Part shown: piece by piece, positions 31,624-39,382 of the stretch
Numbering within the stretch: the first letter of the stretch is position 1
Layout of the letters: every line of letters starts with the position of its first letter
Source: Sphingomonas rubra
Lineage (GTDB): Bacteria; Pseudomonadota; Alphaproteobacteria; Sphingomonadales; Sphingomonadaceae
DNA: 64,000 bases
Assembly: GCF_900115745.1 (NCBI RefSeq)
Contig: NZ_FOXP01000001.1
Location: 310,001 to 374,000, forward strand
Reading direction: 5' to 3'
Translations under genes and position numbers: made by a program
Notes under the pieces: generated by a model
The model's input: the letters and a program-made list of their open reading frames with translations, nothing else
What the model was told of the DNA's origin: nothing
The model's database searches: none

Positions 31624-32432
31624 GATGGCCCCTTGGTGGCGCGCCAGATCCATGCCGAGGCGGGCAAGACGACGCGGGTTGCGGTGACGTAGCGCGCGAG
31701 CGCGGCAGTGAGGCGGGAGCGCATGGCGGCAGGGTCGGCGGCGACGATGCTCGCGAGCGGGCCGATGCGCGACAGGAAGGAGACCGCATCGGCGACCGGA
31801 TCGGCGCCCTCGCCGGCCACGTAGGCGAAGTCGGTCGCGACCGAAGCCGCGTCCTGCCACCCAGCGGCGGCGAGGATCGACGCGACGTGCCGCTCTTCGG
31901 CGAAGGCGAAGGGACCGGGCGCGGTCGATAGGGGCGGGCGCGTGCCAGTGAGCTCTTCGACGAGTGCACCGGCGAAGGCGTTGCGGGTGCGGCCGCGAAA
32001 GCAGGAGAAGACGAGGCGGGCGCCGGGCGCGGCAACGGCGTGGAGTCGCGCGAAGGCGGCGACCGGGTCGGCGAAGAACATGACGCCGTGACGCGAGACC
32101 AGCAGGTCGAACGGCCCCTGCCCGGCCACTCCGCCCGCGGCGTCGCCGACGTGGAAGGCGGCGGTGGGCACGCGGTCCCCGGCGATCTCGACGAGCGCGG
32201 GCGAGAGGTCGACCCCGGTGATCGACAGGTCGGGACGGGCGGCGGCGAGCGCAGCGCTGGTCGCGCCGGCACCGCAGCCGATGTCGAGCACGGTTGCGCG
32301 CGCGGATGGAGCGGCGGCGAGGATCGCGGCGTCGAGATGGCTCGACAGATCGGCGAGCGAGCGATCGGTACGGCGCCACTCCGCGGCCCAGACATCGCCG
32401 ACGCGGGTCTGCCAGTCGGCGATGCTGGTCAT
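31620..32432 (-). CDS. Class I SAM-dependent methyltransferase
   Basis: 270 residues with a Rossmann-type methyltransferase domain: motif I VLDIGCGAGATSAAL, acidic end of strand 2 ITGVDLSPALVEIA, motif II VGDAAGG and post-II FDLLVSRHGVMFFADP. It resembles the UbiE/small-molecule methyltransferase group, but the substrate cannot be inferred. It is coupled to the GST gene downstream. Confidence 0.87.
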   Translation of the reverse strand: MTSIADWQTRVGDVWAAEWRRTDRSLADLSSHLDAAILAAAPSARATVLDIGCGAGATSAALAAARPDLSITGVDLSPALVEIAGDRVPTAAFHVGDAAGGVAGQGPFDLLVSRHGVMFFADPVAAFARLHAVAAPGARLVFSCFRGRTRNAFAGALVEELTGTRPPLSTAPGPFAFAEERHVASILAAAGWQDAASVATDFAYVAGEGADPVADAVSFLSRIGPLASIVAADPAAMRSRLTAALARYVTATRVVLPASAWIWRATKGPS

Positions 32433-32477
32433 CTACGCGGTTGCGCTCCCAGGTCCGTCACTTCGAGCTTCCTCCCT

Positions 32478-32566
32478 CCGTCATAGCGGGATGGTCCCGA
32501 TCCGCACGAGCAGTGGAAAGGAGTATGCGGAAGCATGGACCCCGGAACAAGTCCGGGGTGACTAGG
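32478..32566. repeat. REP-like repeat (family A, variant)
   Basis: A diverged copy (GTCATAGCGGGATGGTCCCG ... GACCCCGGAACAAGTCCGGGGTGAC) in the gap between the recA terminator and the methyltransferase start. Its right-hand hairpin CCCCGG-AACAAGT-CCGGGG is well formed. Confidence 0.6.
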
Positions 32567-32651
32567 TGGGTTGGGCGGAGCGGACCGATCAACAGCAACG
32601 CCGACCCTGCAACGTCACGCCCAAGCGCCTTCTCGCCTTTTTGAACGAGAA

Positions 32652-32675
32652 AGGCCCGCCGTTTCCGGCGGGCCT
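32652..32675 (-). terminator. recA intrinsic terminator
   Basis: Perfect 10-bp stem AGGCCCGCCG/CGGCGGGCCT with a TTTC loop, starting 10 bases after the recA stop. On the minus strand it is followed by a T-rich stretch (TTCTCGTTC). A clear rho-independent terminator for recA. Confidence 0.8.
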
Positions 32676-32684
32676 CCCCTGGCG

Positions 32685-33755
32685 TCAGATATCATCGTCC
32701 TCGGATGGCCCGGCCATCATCTCCTCGGCGACCTTCTCGGTGCGCTGGCGGATCGCCCGTTCGAGGCGGTCGGCCATGTCGGGATTGTCACGCAGGTAGG
32801 TCTTGGCGTTCTCGCGACCCTGGCCGATGCGGACGCTGTCGTAGGAGAACCAGCTGCCCGACTTCTCGACCAGCCCGGCCTTGACGCCGAGATCGAGGAT
32901 CTCGCCGATCTTGGAGATGCCCTCGCCGTACATGATGTCGAACTCGACCTGCTTGAACGGCGGGGCGACCTTGTTCTTCACCACCTTCACGCGCGTGGCG
33001 TTGCCGACGATGTCCTCCTTGTCCTTGATCTGGCCGGTGCGGCGGATGTCGAGGCGGACGGAGGCGTAGAATTTCAAGGCGTTGCCGCCCGTCGTCGTTT
33101 CCGGATTGCCGTACATCACGCCGATCTTCATGCGGAGCTGGTTGATGAAGATTACCATGCAGCGCGAGCGGCTGATCGAGCCGGTCAGCTTGCGCAGCGA
33201 CTGCGACATCAGGCGCGCCTGGAGGCCGACATGGCTGTCGCCCATCTCGCCCTCGATCTCGGCGCGCGGCACCAGCGCGGCGACCGAATCGACCACCAGC
33301 ACGTCGATCGCGTTGGAGCGGACCAGCGTGTCGACGATCTCCAGCGCCTGCTCGCCCGTGTCGGGCTGCGACACGATCAGCTCGTCGATGTTGACGCCCA
33401 GCTTCTTGGCGTAGACCGGATCGAGCGCGTGCTCGGCATCGACGAAGGCGGCAGTGCCGCCCGTCTTCTGCGCCTCGGCGATGACGTGGAGCGCGAGCGT
33501 GGTCTTGCCCGACGACTCCGGCCCATAGACCTCGATCACGCGGCCGCGCGGCAGGCCGCCGACGCCGAGCGCGATATCGAGGCCGAGCGAGCCGGTCGAC
33601 ACCGCCTCGACCTGCATCGTCTCCTTCTGGCCGAGCTTCATCGCCGAGCCCTTGCCGAAGGCGCGGTCGATCTGGGCGAGCGCGGCGTCGAGCGCCTTTT
33701 GCCGGTCGGTCGTTGCAACTGCCACGGAGTCGATCACTTTCAGATTGGCGGCCAT
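32685..33755 (-). CDS. recA: Recombinase RecA
   Basis: Strand-exchange protein for homologous recombination and LexA co-protease in the SOS response. 356 residues, with the Walker A G78-PESSGK-T85, the [10 protein letters not shown]-type Walker B ([12 protein letters not shown]), the L2-region and the acidic tail (PSEDDDI). Full-length. The ATG at 33755 lies 78 bases from an SOS box, and an intrinsic terminator follows, so it is a single-gene transcript. Confidence 0.97.
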   Translation of the reverse strand: MAANLKVIDSVAVATTDRQKALDAALAQIDRAFGKGSAMKLGQKETMQVEAVSTGSLGLDIALGVGGLPRGRVIEVYGPESSGKTTLALHVIAEAQKTGGTAAFVDAEHALDPVYAKKLGVNIDELIVSQPDTGEQALEIVDTLVRSNAIDVLVVDSVAALVPRAEIEGEMGDSHVGLQARLMSQSLRKLTGSISRSRCMVIFINQLRMKIGVMYGNPETTTGGNALKFYASVRLDIRRTGQIKDKEDIVGNATRVKVVKNKVAPPFKQVEFDIMYGEGISKIGEILDLGVKAGLVEKSGSWFSYDSVRIGQGRENAKTYLRDNPDMADRLERAIRQRTEKVAEEMMAGPSEDDDI

Positions 33756-33809
33756 CGGGGGCTCCCATCGCTAGAACATGCGCGCGTCCAGGGCAACGCG
33801 TCTCGCCTC

Positions 33810-33847
33810 CATGTACGCGCTATGTTCCGTGGGAACAAGAGCGGAAC
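33810..33847 (-). promoter_or_regulatory. recA promoter with alphaproteobacterial SOS (LexA) box
   Basis: On the plus strand GAAC (33833-33836), 7 bases, GAAC (33844-33847), that is GTTC-N7-GTTC on the recA strand, the known alphaproteobacterial LexA operator. Its last six bases, TTGTTC, form a -35 element, and 17 bases further is TACATG (33815-33810) as -10. LexA bound here would block polymerase directly. Confidence 0.8.
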
Positions 33848-33858
33848 AGGAGAAAAGA

Positions 33859-34713
33859 TCAGTTCATCTCGGTCGCGAGTGTCCACCAGCCGCGCGCGCG
33901 TGCCTGCCCGGCTGCGGCATCGCGGGCGGCGGGCGTGTCGAACATCGCGAAGCAGGTAGCGCCGGAGCCGGACATGCGGCTGAGGATTCCTCCGGTGGCC
34001 GCGTCGAGCAGCGCGCGAACCTGGGCGATGACCGGGGCGAGCGTGGTGGCGGCCGGCTCCAGATCGTTGCGACCGGCGTGGGCGCGGGCAAGGAGGTCGC
34101 CGTCCGGGAGCGGACCGCGATCGATCCCGTCCCAAGCGGCGAACACGGCGGCGGTGGAGACGGCGACCAGCGGGTTAACGAGGAGCAGCGGGGTGTCGGC
34201 GAGGCCGGTCAGATCGGCGAGCGCGTCGCCCTTCCCCGTTCCCAGCGCGGTGCGGCCGGAAAGGCAGGCCGGCACGTCGGCGCCGAGCGCGGCGGCGACC
34301 GCGTGAAAGTCGCGCGGATCGGTGCCGGTCAGCCGGGCCAGCGCGCGGAGGGTGGCGGCGGCATCGGCCGAGCCGCCGCCGATGCCGGAGGCGACGGGAA
34401 GGTTCTTGGTCAGCGTGATGGCGACAGGCGGCGTCGGGCTCACCGCGCGAAAGGCATCGCGGGCGCGGGTGACCAGATTATCGCCCCCACTTCCCGCATC
34501 CTCCCCTCCTGGTGGAGAGAGGGACGAGGCGAACGGACCGTCGATCCGGAACGAGTCCTCGGCCGCCTCCTTTACGCGGATCACGTCACCGTCGCGCGCG
34601 AAGGCGAACAGCGTTTCGAGGTCGTGATAGCCGTCGGCGCGGCGGCGGCGGACATGAAGGGCCAGGTTGATCTTGGCGGGGGCGGGTTCGACGATCGCGG
34701 GTCTGTCGGTCAT
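33859..34713 (-). CDS. ispE: 4-diphosphocytidyl-2-C-methyl-D-erythritol kinase
   Basis: GHMP kinase that phosphorylates CDP-methylerythritol in the MEP pathway, acting between the IspD and IspF steps fused at 15922-17058. 284 residues, starting with the family motif APAKINLALHVRRRRADGYHDLETLF; the ATP loop is LPVASGIGGGSADAAATLRAL and motif 3 is SGSGATCFAMF. Around residues 70-80 a Pro/Gly-rich insert (SLSPPGGEDAGSGG) coincides with a GC-rich repeat-like DNA stretch. The ATG overlaps the upstream TPR gene's stop by four bases. Confidence 0.93.
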   Translation of the reverse strand: MTDRPAIVEPAPAKINLALHVRRRRADGYHDLETLFAFARDGDVIRVKEAAEDSFRIDGPFASSLSPPGGEDAGSGGDNLVTRARDAFRAVSPTPPVAITLTKNLPVASGIGGGSADAAATLRALARLTGTDPRDFHAVAAALGADVPACLSGRTALGTGKGDALADLTGLADTPLLLVNPLVAVSTAAVFAAWDGIDRGPLPDGDLLARAHAGRNDLEPAATTLAPVIAQVRALLDAATGGILSRMSGSGATCFAMFDTPAARDAAAGQARARGWWTLATEMN

Positions 34714-36281
34714 CGCGCGAGCTTGGCGTTGATCGCGACGCGGTCGCGCGGCTCGGCGGTGAGCAGCGCCGCGCGCCAGGCGTAGCGCGCCTCGAAACGG
34801 CGGCCGAGCGCCCAGTAAAGGTCGCCGAGATGGTCGTTGACCTCCGCGTCGGCGGGAAGTTCGACGGCGGCTCCCTCGACCAGCGACAGCGCACGGCCGA
34901 GATCGCCGCGCCGGAAATAGGCCCAGCCGAGCGAATCGGCGATCGCGGAATCGTCGGGCGCGAGCCGGTGCGCGCGCTCCAGCATGGCGGTGCCGGCGGC
35001 CACGTCCTCGCCGCGGTCGACCAGCGTGTAGCCGAGATAGTTGAGGACGGAGGGCTCGTCGGGCGCGAGCGCGAGGGCGCGGCGAAGCGCCTTCTCGGCG
35101 TCTCGCCAGCGGCCTGCCTCGTCGAGGGCGCCGCCGTAGCGGAGCCAAGCGGCCCAATTGTCGCGGGCCCCATCGGACTTCAGGACTCGGGCGTACCAGG
35201 GGAGCGCGTCCGCCGGGCGGCCGTCGCCGAACAGCAGGTCGGCGTAGCGGGCCCGGTCGAGCGGGCGCGCGTCGGGCGCGTCGGCGAGCGTCCGGGCGAG
35301 CGCGAGGGCGGCGGGGACGCGATCCTGCCGGGCGAGAAGCTCGACGCGCCGCGCCGCGACGATCGCGCCGAGCGGGCCTTGGGACGGGACGGCGTCCAGC
35401 TCGGCGGAGGCGCGCGCGGGATCGTCGCCGCGGCCGAGCTGATCGGCGAGGAGCAGCCGCGCGCGCTGAAAGCCCGGATCGGCGACGAGCGCGGCGCGCG
35501 CGAGCGCCACGGCGGTGGCGCTGGTGTCCTCGCCGTCCAGATCGTCGGCGACGCGGAGCAGGAGGCGCGAGACGCCCCAGGCCAGATCGGGCCGCGCGGT
35601 CGCGCCGGCTCGGGCGGCGGCGAGCGAGAAGGCGTCGGAGCCGAGCAATCGCCGCGCTTCCGCCGACTTGTCCGCGCCGATCAGCAGCTCGGCCGCGGCC
35701 ACGCGGGTGGCGGTGGCGCCGGTGCCGAGCGCGCGGACGGCGGCGAGCCCGTCGTCGAGGCGGCCGTCGGCGAGGAGGAGCAGCACGCGCGTCTCGGTGG
35801 CGAGGCGACGGCCGGCGGGATCGGTGCCGGCGACGATCGCGGCGGCGCCGTCCTCCCCTCGCCCACGGGCGAGCCAGCCGCGCAGCGAAGGTACGAGTAG
35901 CGCCAGCCGGTCGGTGGCGAGTGCGGCGGTCGCGGTCGTGGCGGCGGCGAGGTCGTCGGCGCGGGCGGCGTCGGCGAGCGGGAACAGCGCGGCGTCCATC
36001 GGCGCGACGCCCGCGCGGGTCAGGACGGCCGCGGCACGTCGGGCGAGCGCCAGGTCGCCACCGGCGAGCGCCTCGCGATAGGCGCGGATCGCGACCGCCG
36101 GGTTGGCGGGGGCCGCGTCCAGCGCGGCACGGTAGTCGGCGAGCGCGGCCCCGCCCTGCCCCTGCGCGTCGGCGGCACGGGCCGCGAGATAGGCGGAGAG
36201 GCCGTCGCGCGGCGGCGTATCGCCGAAAACGGGAGGGGCCAAGAGGAGCGCGGCCATGGTCGCGAGGCCGACCGCCGCCAT
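34710..36281 (-). CDS. Tetratricopeptide repeat protein
   Basis: About 523 residues with an N-terminal hydrophobic signal (MAAVGLATMAALLLAPPVFG) and many TPR-like helical pairs through to the end. The best-preserved repeats are C-terminal (WAAWLRYGGALDEAGRWRDAEKALRRAL and SVLNYLGYTLVDRGEDVAAG, then AIADSLGWAYFRRGDLGRAL). It is probably periplasmic or membrane-bound and may scaffold envelope complexes. The start is uncertain: the ATG at 36281 opens the signal; ATGs further upstream (36323, 36347, 36404) lie in the tandem-repeat DNA and would add repeat-derived residues. It is coupled to ispE. Confidence 0.82.
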   Translation of the reverse strand: MAAVGLATMAALLLAPPVFGDTPPRDGLSAYLAARAADAQGQGGAALADYRAALDAAPANPAVAIRAYREALAGGDLALARRAAAVLTRAGVAPMDAALFPLADAARADDLAAATTATAALATDRLALLVPSLRGWLARGRGEDGAAAIVAGTDPAGRRLATETRVLLLLADGRLDDGLAAVRALGTGATATRVAAAELLIGADKSAEARRLLGSDAFSLAAARAGATARPDLAWGVSRLLLRVADDLDGEDTSATAVALARAALVADPGFQRARLLLADQLGRGDDPARASAELDAVPSQGPLGAIVAARRVELLARQDRVPAALALARTLADAPDARPLDRARYADLLFGDGRPADALPWYARVLKSDGARDNWAAWLRYGGALDEAGRWRDAEKALRRALALAPDEPSVLNYLGYTLVDRGEDVAAGTAMLERAHRLAPDDSAIADSLGWAYFRRGDLGRALSLVEGAAVELPADAEVNDHLGDLYWALGRRFEARYAWRAALLTAEPRDRVAINAKLAR

Positions 36282-36317
36282 GGTGTCAGGCCGGTATTGC
36301 TGGCCCTTTCGCCGCGC

Positions 36318-36778
36318 GGCCATCGGCCGGAGAGTATGCGGAGCCATGGACCCCGGCTCAAGGCCGGGGTGACGGGGTGGGTGGACGGAGATCACAGAAC
36401 GCACTTACGGCGAAACCCGGGCCGGCGTCGATCCATCCGCCTGTCGCAGAGGGGCAAATAACACGCCCACCTCCTCCGTCATGCCGGGCTCGACCCGGCA
36501 TCCATGCCTCCACGCGACCATCGGCCCAAGAGTGTGCGGAACCATGGACCACGGCTCCAAGCCGGGGCGACGGGGTTGGTGGGGAGAGATCACAGAGCGC
36601 ACTTACGGCAAAATCCGGGCCGGCGTCGGTCCATCCGCCCGTCGCAAAGAGGGAATAACACGCCCACCTCCTCCGTCATGCCGGGCTTGACCCGGCATCC
36701 ATGCCTCCACACGGCCATCGGCCCGAGTGTGTGCGGAACCATGGACCCCGGCTCGAGGCCGGGGCGACGAATGTTGTG
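36318..36778. repeat. 198-bp tandem repeat array built from REP-like units
   Basis: One partial and two near-complete copies in direct orientation; the same landmark (GAGATCACAG) recurs at 36388 and 36586, giving a 198-bp period. Each unit contains a GTCATGCCGGGCT...CCCGGCATCCATG hairpin, an ATCGGCC...GTGTGCGGAACCATGGACC link and a CCCCGGCTC...GCCGGGG hairpin followed by GACG. The copies differ at scattered bases. With about 110 further bases of hairpin-rich DNA it fills the 610-bp gap before the ETF-QO stop. Confidence 0.75.
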
Positions 36779-36891
36779 GCCGATCACTTCGGTCCGCCGC
36801 GGCGAAGCCGCGTCGTCGGACGGGTCGGCAGGCCGACCCGCCGGCCGCGCTGGCGCGAGTCGTGCGGCGGGGCGCCGCACGCCGCGCTGCG

Positions 36892-38547
36892 CTACATATT
36901 CGGGTAGTTCGGGCCGCCGCCGCCCTCCGGCACCACCCAGTTGATGTTCTGGAGCGGGTCCTTGATGTCGCACGTCTTGCAGTGGACGCAGTTCTGCGCG
37001 TTGATGACGAACTTTGGGTTCGTCGTGTCGACGTCGACGAACTCGTACACGCCGGCCGGGCAGTAACGCTGCGACGGGCCGTCGTACATCGGCAGGTTAT
37101 AGTCGACGGGAATGTCGGGATCGCGCAGCGTGAGGTGGACGGGCTGGTCCTCCTCGTGGTTGGTGTTCGACAGGAACACCGAGGAGAGGCGGTCGAACGT
37201 GAGGACGCCGTCGGGCTTGGGATAGCTCTTGGGGCTCACCAGGTCCTTGCGCCACAGCGACTCGTTGTCGGGATGATGCTTCATCGTGAAGGGCATCTTC
37301 AGGCCGAAATGCTCGGCCCACATGGTGATGCCCGACAGGCCGGAGCCGATGAAGTCGCCGAACTTCTTGACCAGCGGCACGACGTTGCGGACGACCGACA
37401 GCTCCTTGTGGAGCCACGACGCCTCGAACGCCTGCGGATAGGCGGTCAGTTCGTCATGCTCGCGGTCCGACTGGATCGCCGCGAACGCCGCCTCGGCAGC
37501 CATCATCGCCGATTTCTGTGCCCCGTGCGTACCCTTGATCCGCGGCACGTTGAGGAAGCCGGCCGAGCAGCCGATCAGCGCGCCGCCGGGAAAGACGAGC
37601 CTGGGGATCGACTGCAACCCGCCATCATTGATCGCGCGCGCGCCGTAGGAGACGCGCTTGCCGCCCGCCAGCAGCTCGGCGATCACAGGGTGCGTCTTCC
37701 ACTTCTGCATCTCCTGGAACGGGGAAATATAGGGGTTGGTGTAGCCGAGCCAGGTGACGAAGCCGATCGACACCTGGCCGTTCGCCTGGTGGTAGATCCA
37801 GCCGCCGCCGTTGGCATCGTCGTCGAGCGGAAACCCTTGCGTGTGGATGACCTTGCCCGGCACGTGCTTGTCCGGTGCGATGTCCCACAATTCCTTGATG
37901 CCGAGGCCGTAGACCTGCGGCTGCGCGTCCCTGGCCAGGTCGAAGGTGCGGATCACCTCCTTGGTCAGGTGGCCGCGCACGCCCTCGGCGAAGAAGGTGT
38001 ATTTGGCGTGGATTTCCAGCCCCGGCGTATAGTCGGGCTTGTGCGTGCCGTCGCGCGCCACGCCCATGTCGCCGGTGGCGACGCCCTTCACCCGGCCCGC
38101 CTCGTCGAACAGGATCTCGGCAGCGGCGAAGCCGGGAAAGATCTCGACCCCCAGTTCCTCGGCACGGCCGGCGAGCCAGCGGCAGAGATTGCCCAGCGAG
38201 CAGGTGTAGGTCCCCTCGTTGTGGAGGAAGGGCGGCGTCCACCAGTGCGGCAGGTCGAACTTCTTGTTCTTGGTCAGCACCCAATGATGGTTCTGGACCA
38301 CCGGCGTCTCCGCCATCGGGCAGTCCGTGTCGCGCCAGTCGGGGATCAGCTCGTCCATCGCGCGCGGGTCGATCACCGCGCCCGACAGGATATGGGCACC
38401 GACCTCCGAACCCTTTTCCAGCACGCAAACGGCGAGTTCGCTCCCCGCCTCGTTCGCCAGCTGCTTCAGGCGGATCGCGGCCGACAGCCCGGCGGGACCG
38501 GCGCCGACGATCACCACGTCGTAGGGCATCGACTCGCGTTCGCTCAT
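36892..38547 (-). CDS. Electron transfer flavoprotein-ubiquinone oxidoreductase
   Basis: Passes electrons from reduced ETF (fatty acid and amino acid oxidation) to ubiquinone at the inner membrane. 551 residues: FAD-binding GAGPAG at 15-20, the long substrate/ubiquinone domain, and a C-terminal [4Fe-4S] domain with C496 and C520-x2-C523-x2-C526 (CVHCKTC), ending GGGGPNYPNM as in other ETF-QOs. The ATG at 38547 follows a good GGAGAGACGAGAG ribosome-binding stretch, and extension upstream is rejected. Single-gene transcript flanked by repeats. Confidence 0.95.
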   Translation of the reverse strand: MSERESMPYDVVIVGAGPAGLSAAIRLKQLANEAGSELAVCVLEKGSEVGAHILSGAVIDPRAMDELIPDWRDTDCPMAETPVVQNHHWVLTKNKKFDLPHWWTPPFLHNEGTYTCSLGNLCRWLAGRAEELGVEIFPGFAAAEILFDEAGRVKGVATGDMGVARDGTHKPDYTPGLEIHAKYTFFAEGVRGHLTKEVIRTFDLARDAQPQVYGLGIKELWDIAPDKHVPGKVIHTQGFPLDDDANGGGWIYHQANGQVSIGFVTWLGYTNPYISPFQEMQKWKTHPVIAELLAGGKRVSYGARAINDGGLQSIPRLVFPGGALIGCSAGFLNVPRIKGTHGAQKSAMMAAEAAFAAIQSDREHDELTAYPQAFEASWLHKELSVVRNVVPLVKKFGDFIGSGLSGITMWAEHFGLKMPFTMKHHPDNESLWRKDLVSPKSYPKPDGVLTFDRLSSVFLSNTNHEEDQPVHLTLRDPDIPVDYNLPMYDGPSQRYCPAGVYEFVDVDTTNPKFVINAQNCVHCKTCDIKDPLQNINWVVPEGGGGPNYPNM

Positions 38548-38668
38548 CTCTCGTCTCTCCAGCGGACCGCCTGTTCCGATCGTTCGGGCGCGGACCGGCA
38601 ACACATTGTCGGGAAAGCCGATCCGACAAGTTGACCGCCGCGTCAACCGGGCAGCATAGGTTGTCGCC

Positions 38669-39382
38669 GTGGGGGCATACCAGACATTCGATCCGGCGAT
38701 CGCCAGCGCGCTCGACTGGTGGGCGGACGCGGGGGTCGACGTGCTGGTCGACGACGCGGTCAGGGACTGGTTCGCGGCGCCCGCGGCCAGGGCGCCGGCG
38801 GTGGCCGCACCGGCGCCGGCCTCCCCGACCGCCCTGCCCGCCTCCATCGAGGCGTTCGCGGCGTGGCGGACCGGGCCGGACGCGCCGGAGGCGGGGTGGA
38901 GCGGCGTGTCGCTCGCCGCGTCCGGGCCGATGGACGCGCGCGTCATGGTGCTGATCGACTGCCCCGAGCGGGAGGACGGCGACGCGGGCGCGCTGCTGTC
39001 GGGCGCGGCGGGGCGATTGTTCGACCGGATGCTGGCGGCGATCGGCCTGTCGCGCGGCGCGGTGCACCTGGCGGCGGTCTGCGCGCGGCGGCCGGCGGCG
39101 GGGCGGATGCCGCGCGAATTCGAGGCGCGGCTGGGCGAGGTCGCGCGCCACCTGGTCGAACTCGCCGCGCCCGAGCGGCTGCTGCTGCTCGGCGAAGCGA
39201 CCAGCCGTGCGATCCTGGCGGCGGACCGCGCCGCGGTACGCGGACGTTTGCAGCCATTTAACCATAAGGCGGGACAAACGCAGGTGGTCGCCAGCCACCA
39301 TCCGCGCCTGCTGCTCGAACGGCCGGCGCTGAAGGCGGAGAGCTGGCGCGACCTGCAATTGCTGATGGGACCGGGTGCATGA
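38669..39382 (+). CDS. Degenerate uracil-DNA glycosylase-like protein
   Basis: 237 residues. From about residue 85 it aligns by eye with family 4/5-type uracil-DNA glycosylases: the segment LLSGAAGRLFDRMLAAIGL, the AAVCARRPAAGRMP strand-loop, LLLLGEATSRAIL and the terminal ASHHPRLLLERPALKAESWRDL. The active-site GEAPG of that family is replaced by IDCPERED, and the N-terminal [4Fe-4S] Cys set is missing, replaced by an Ala/Pro-rich linker. Activity as a glycosylase is doubtful. The GTG start at 38669 has only a weak ribosome-binding site. It overlaps the transglycosylase gene by four bases. Confidence 0.75.
   Translation: MGAYQTFDPAIASALDWWADAGVDVLVDDAVRDWFAAPAARAPAVAAPAPASPTALPASIEAFAAWRTGPDAPEAGWSGVSLAASGPMDARVMVLIDCPEREDGDAGALLSGAAGRLFDRMLAAIGLSRGAVHLAAVCARRPAAGRMPREFEARLGEVARHLVELAAPERLLLLGEATSRAILAADRAAVRGRLQPFNHKAGQTQVVASHHPRLLLERPALKAESWRDLQLLMGPGA

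Noticed and set aside
30870-32395. Alternative minus-strand frames through the GST and methyltransferase genes
   Set aside because: Ser/Arg/Pro-rich out-of-frame shadows. The chosen frames show clear GST and methyltransferase motifs and an ATGA coupling.
33822-33836. GTTCCGTGGGAAC next to recA as a second operator
   Set aside because: It overlaps the better GAAC-N7-GAAC box and does not match the alphaproteobacterial LexA spacing; probably coincidental.
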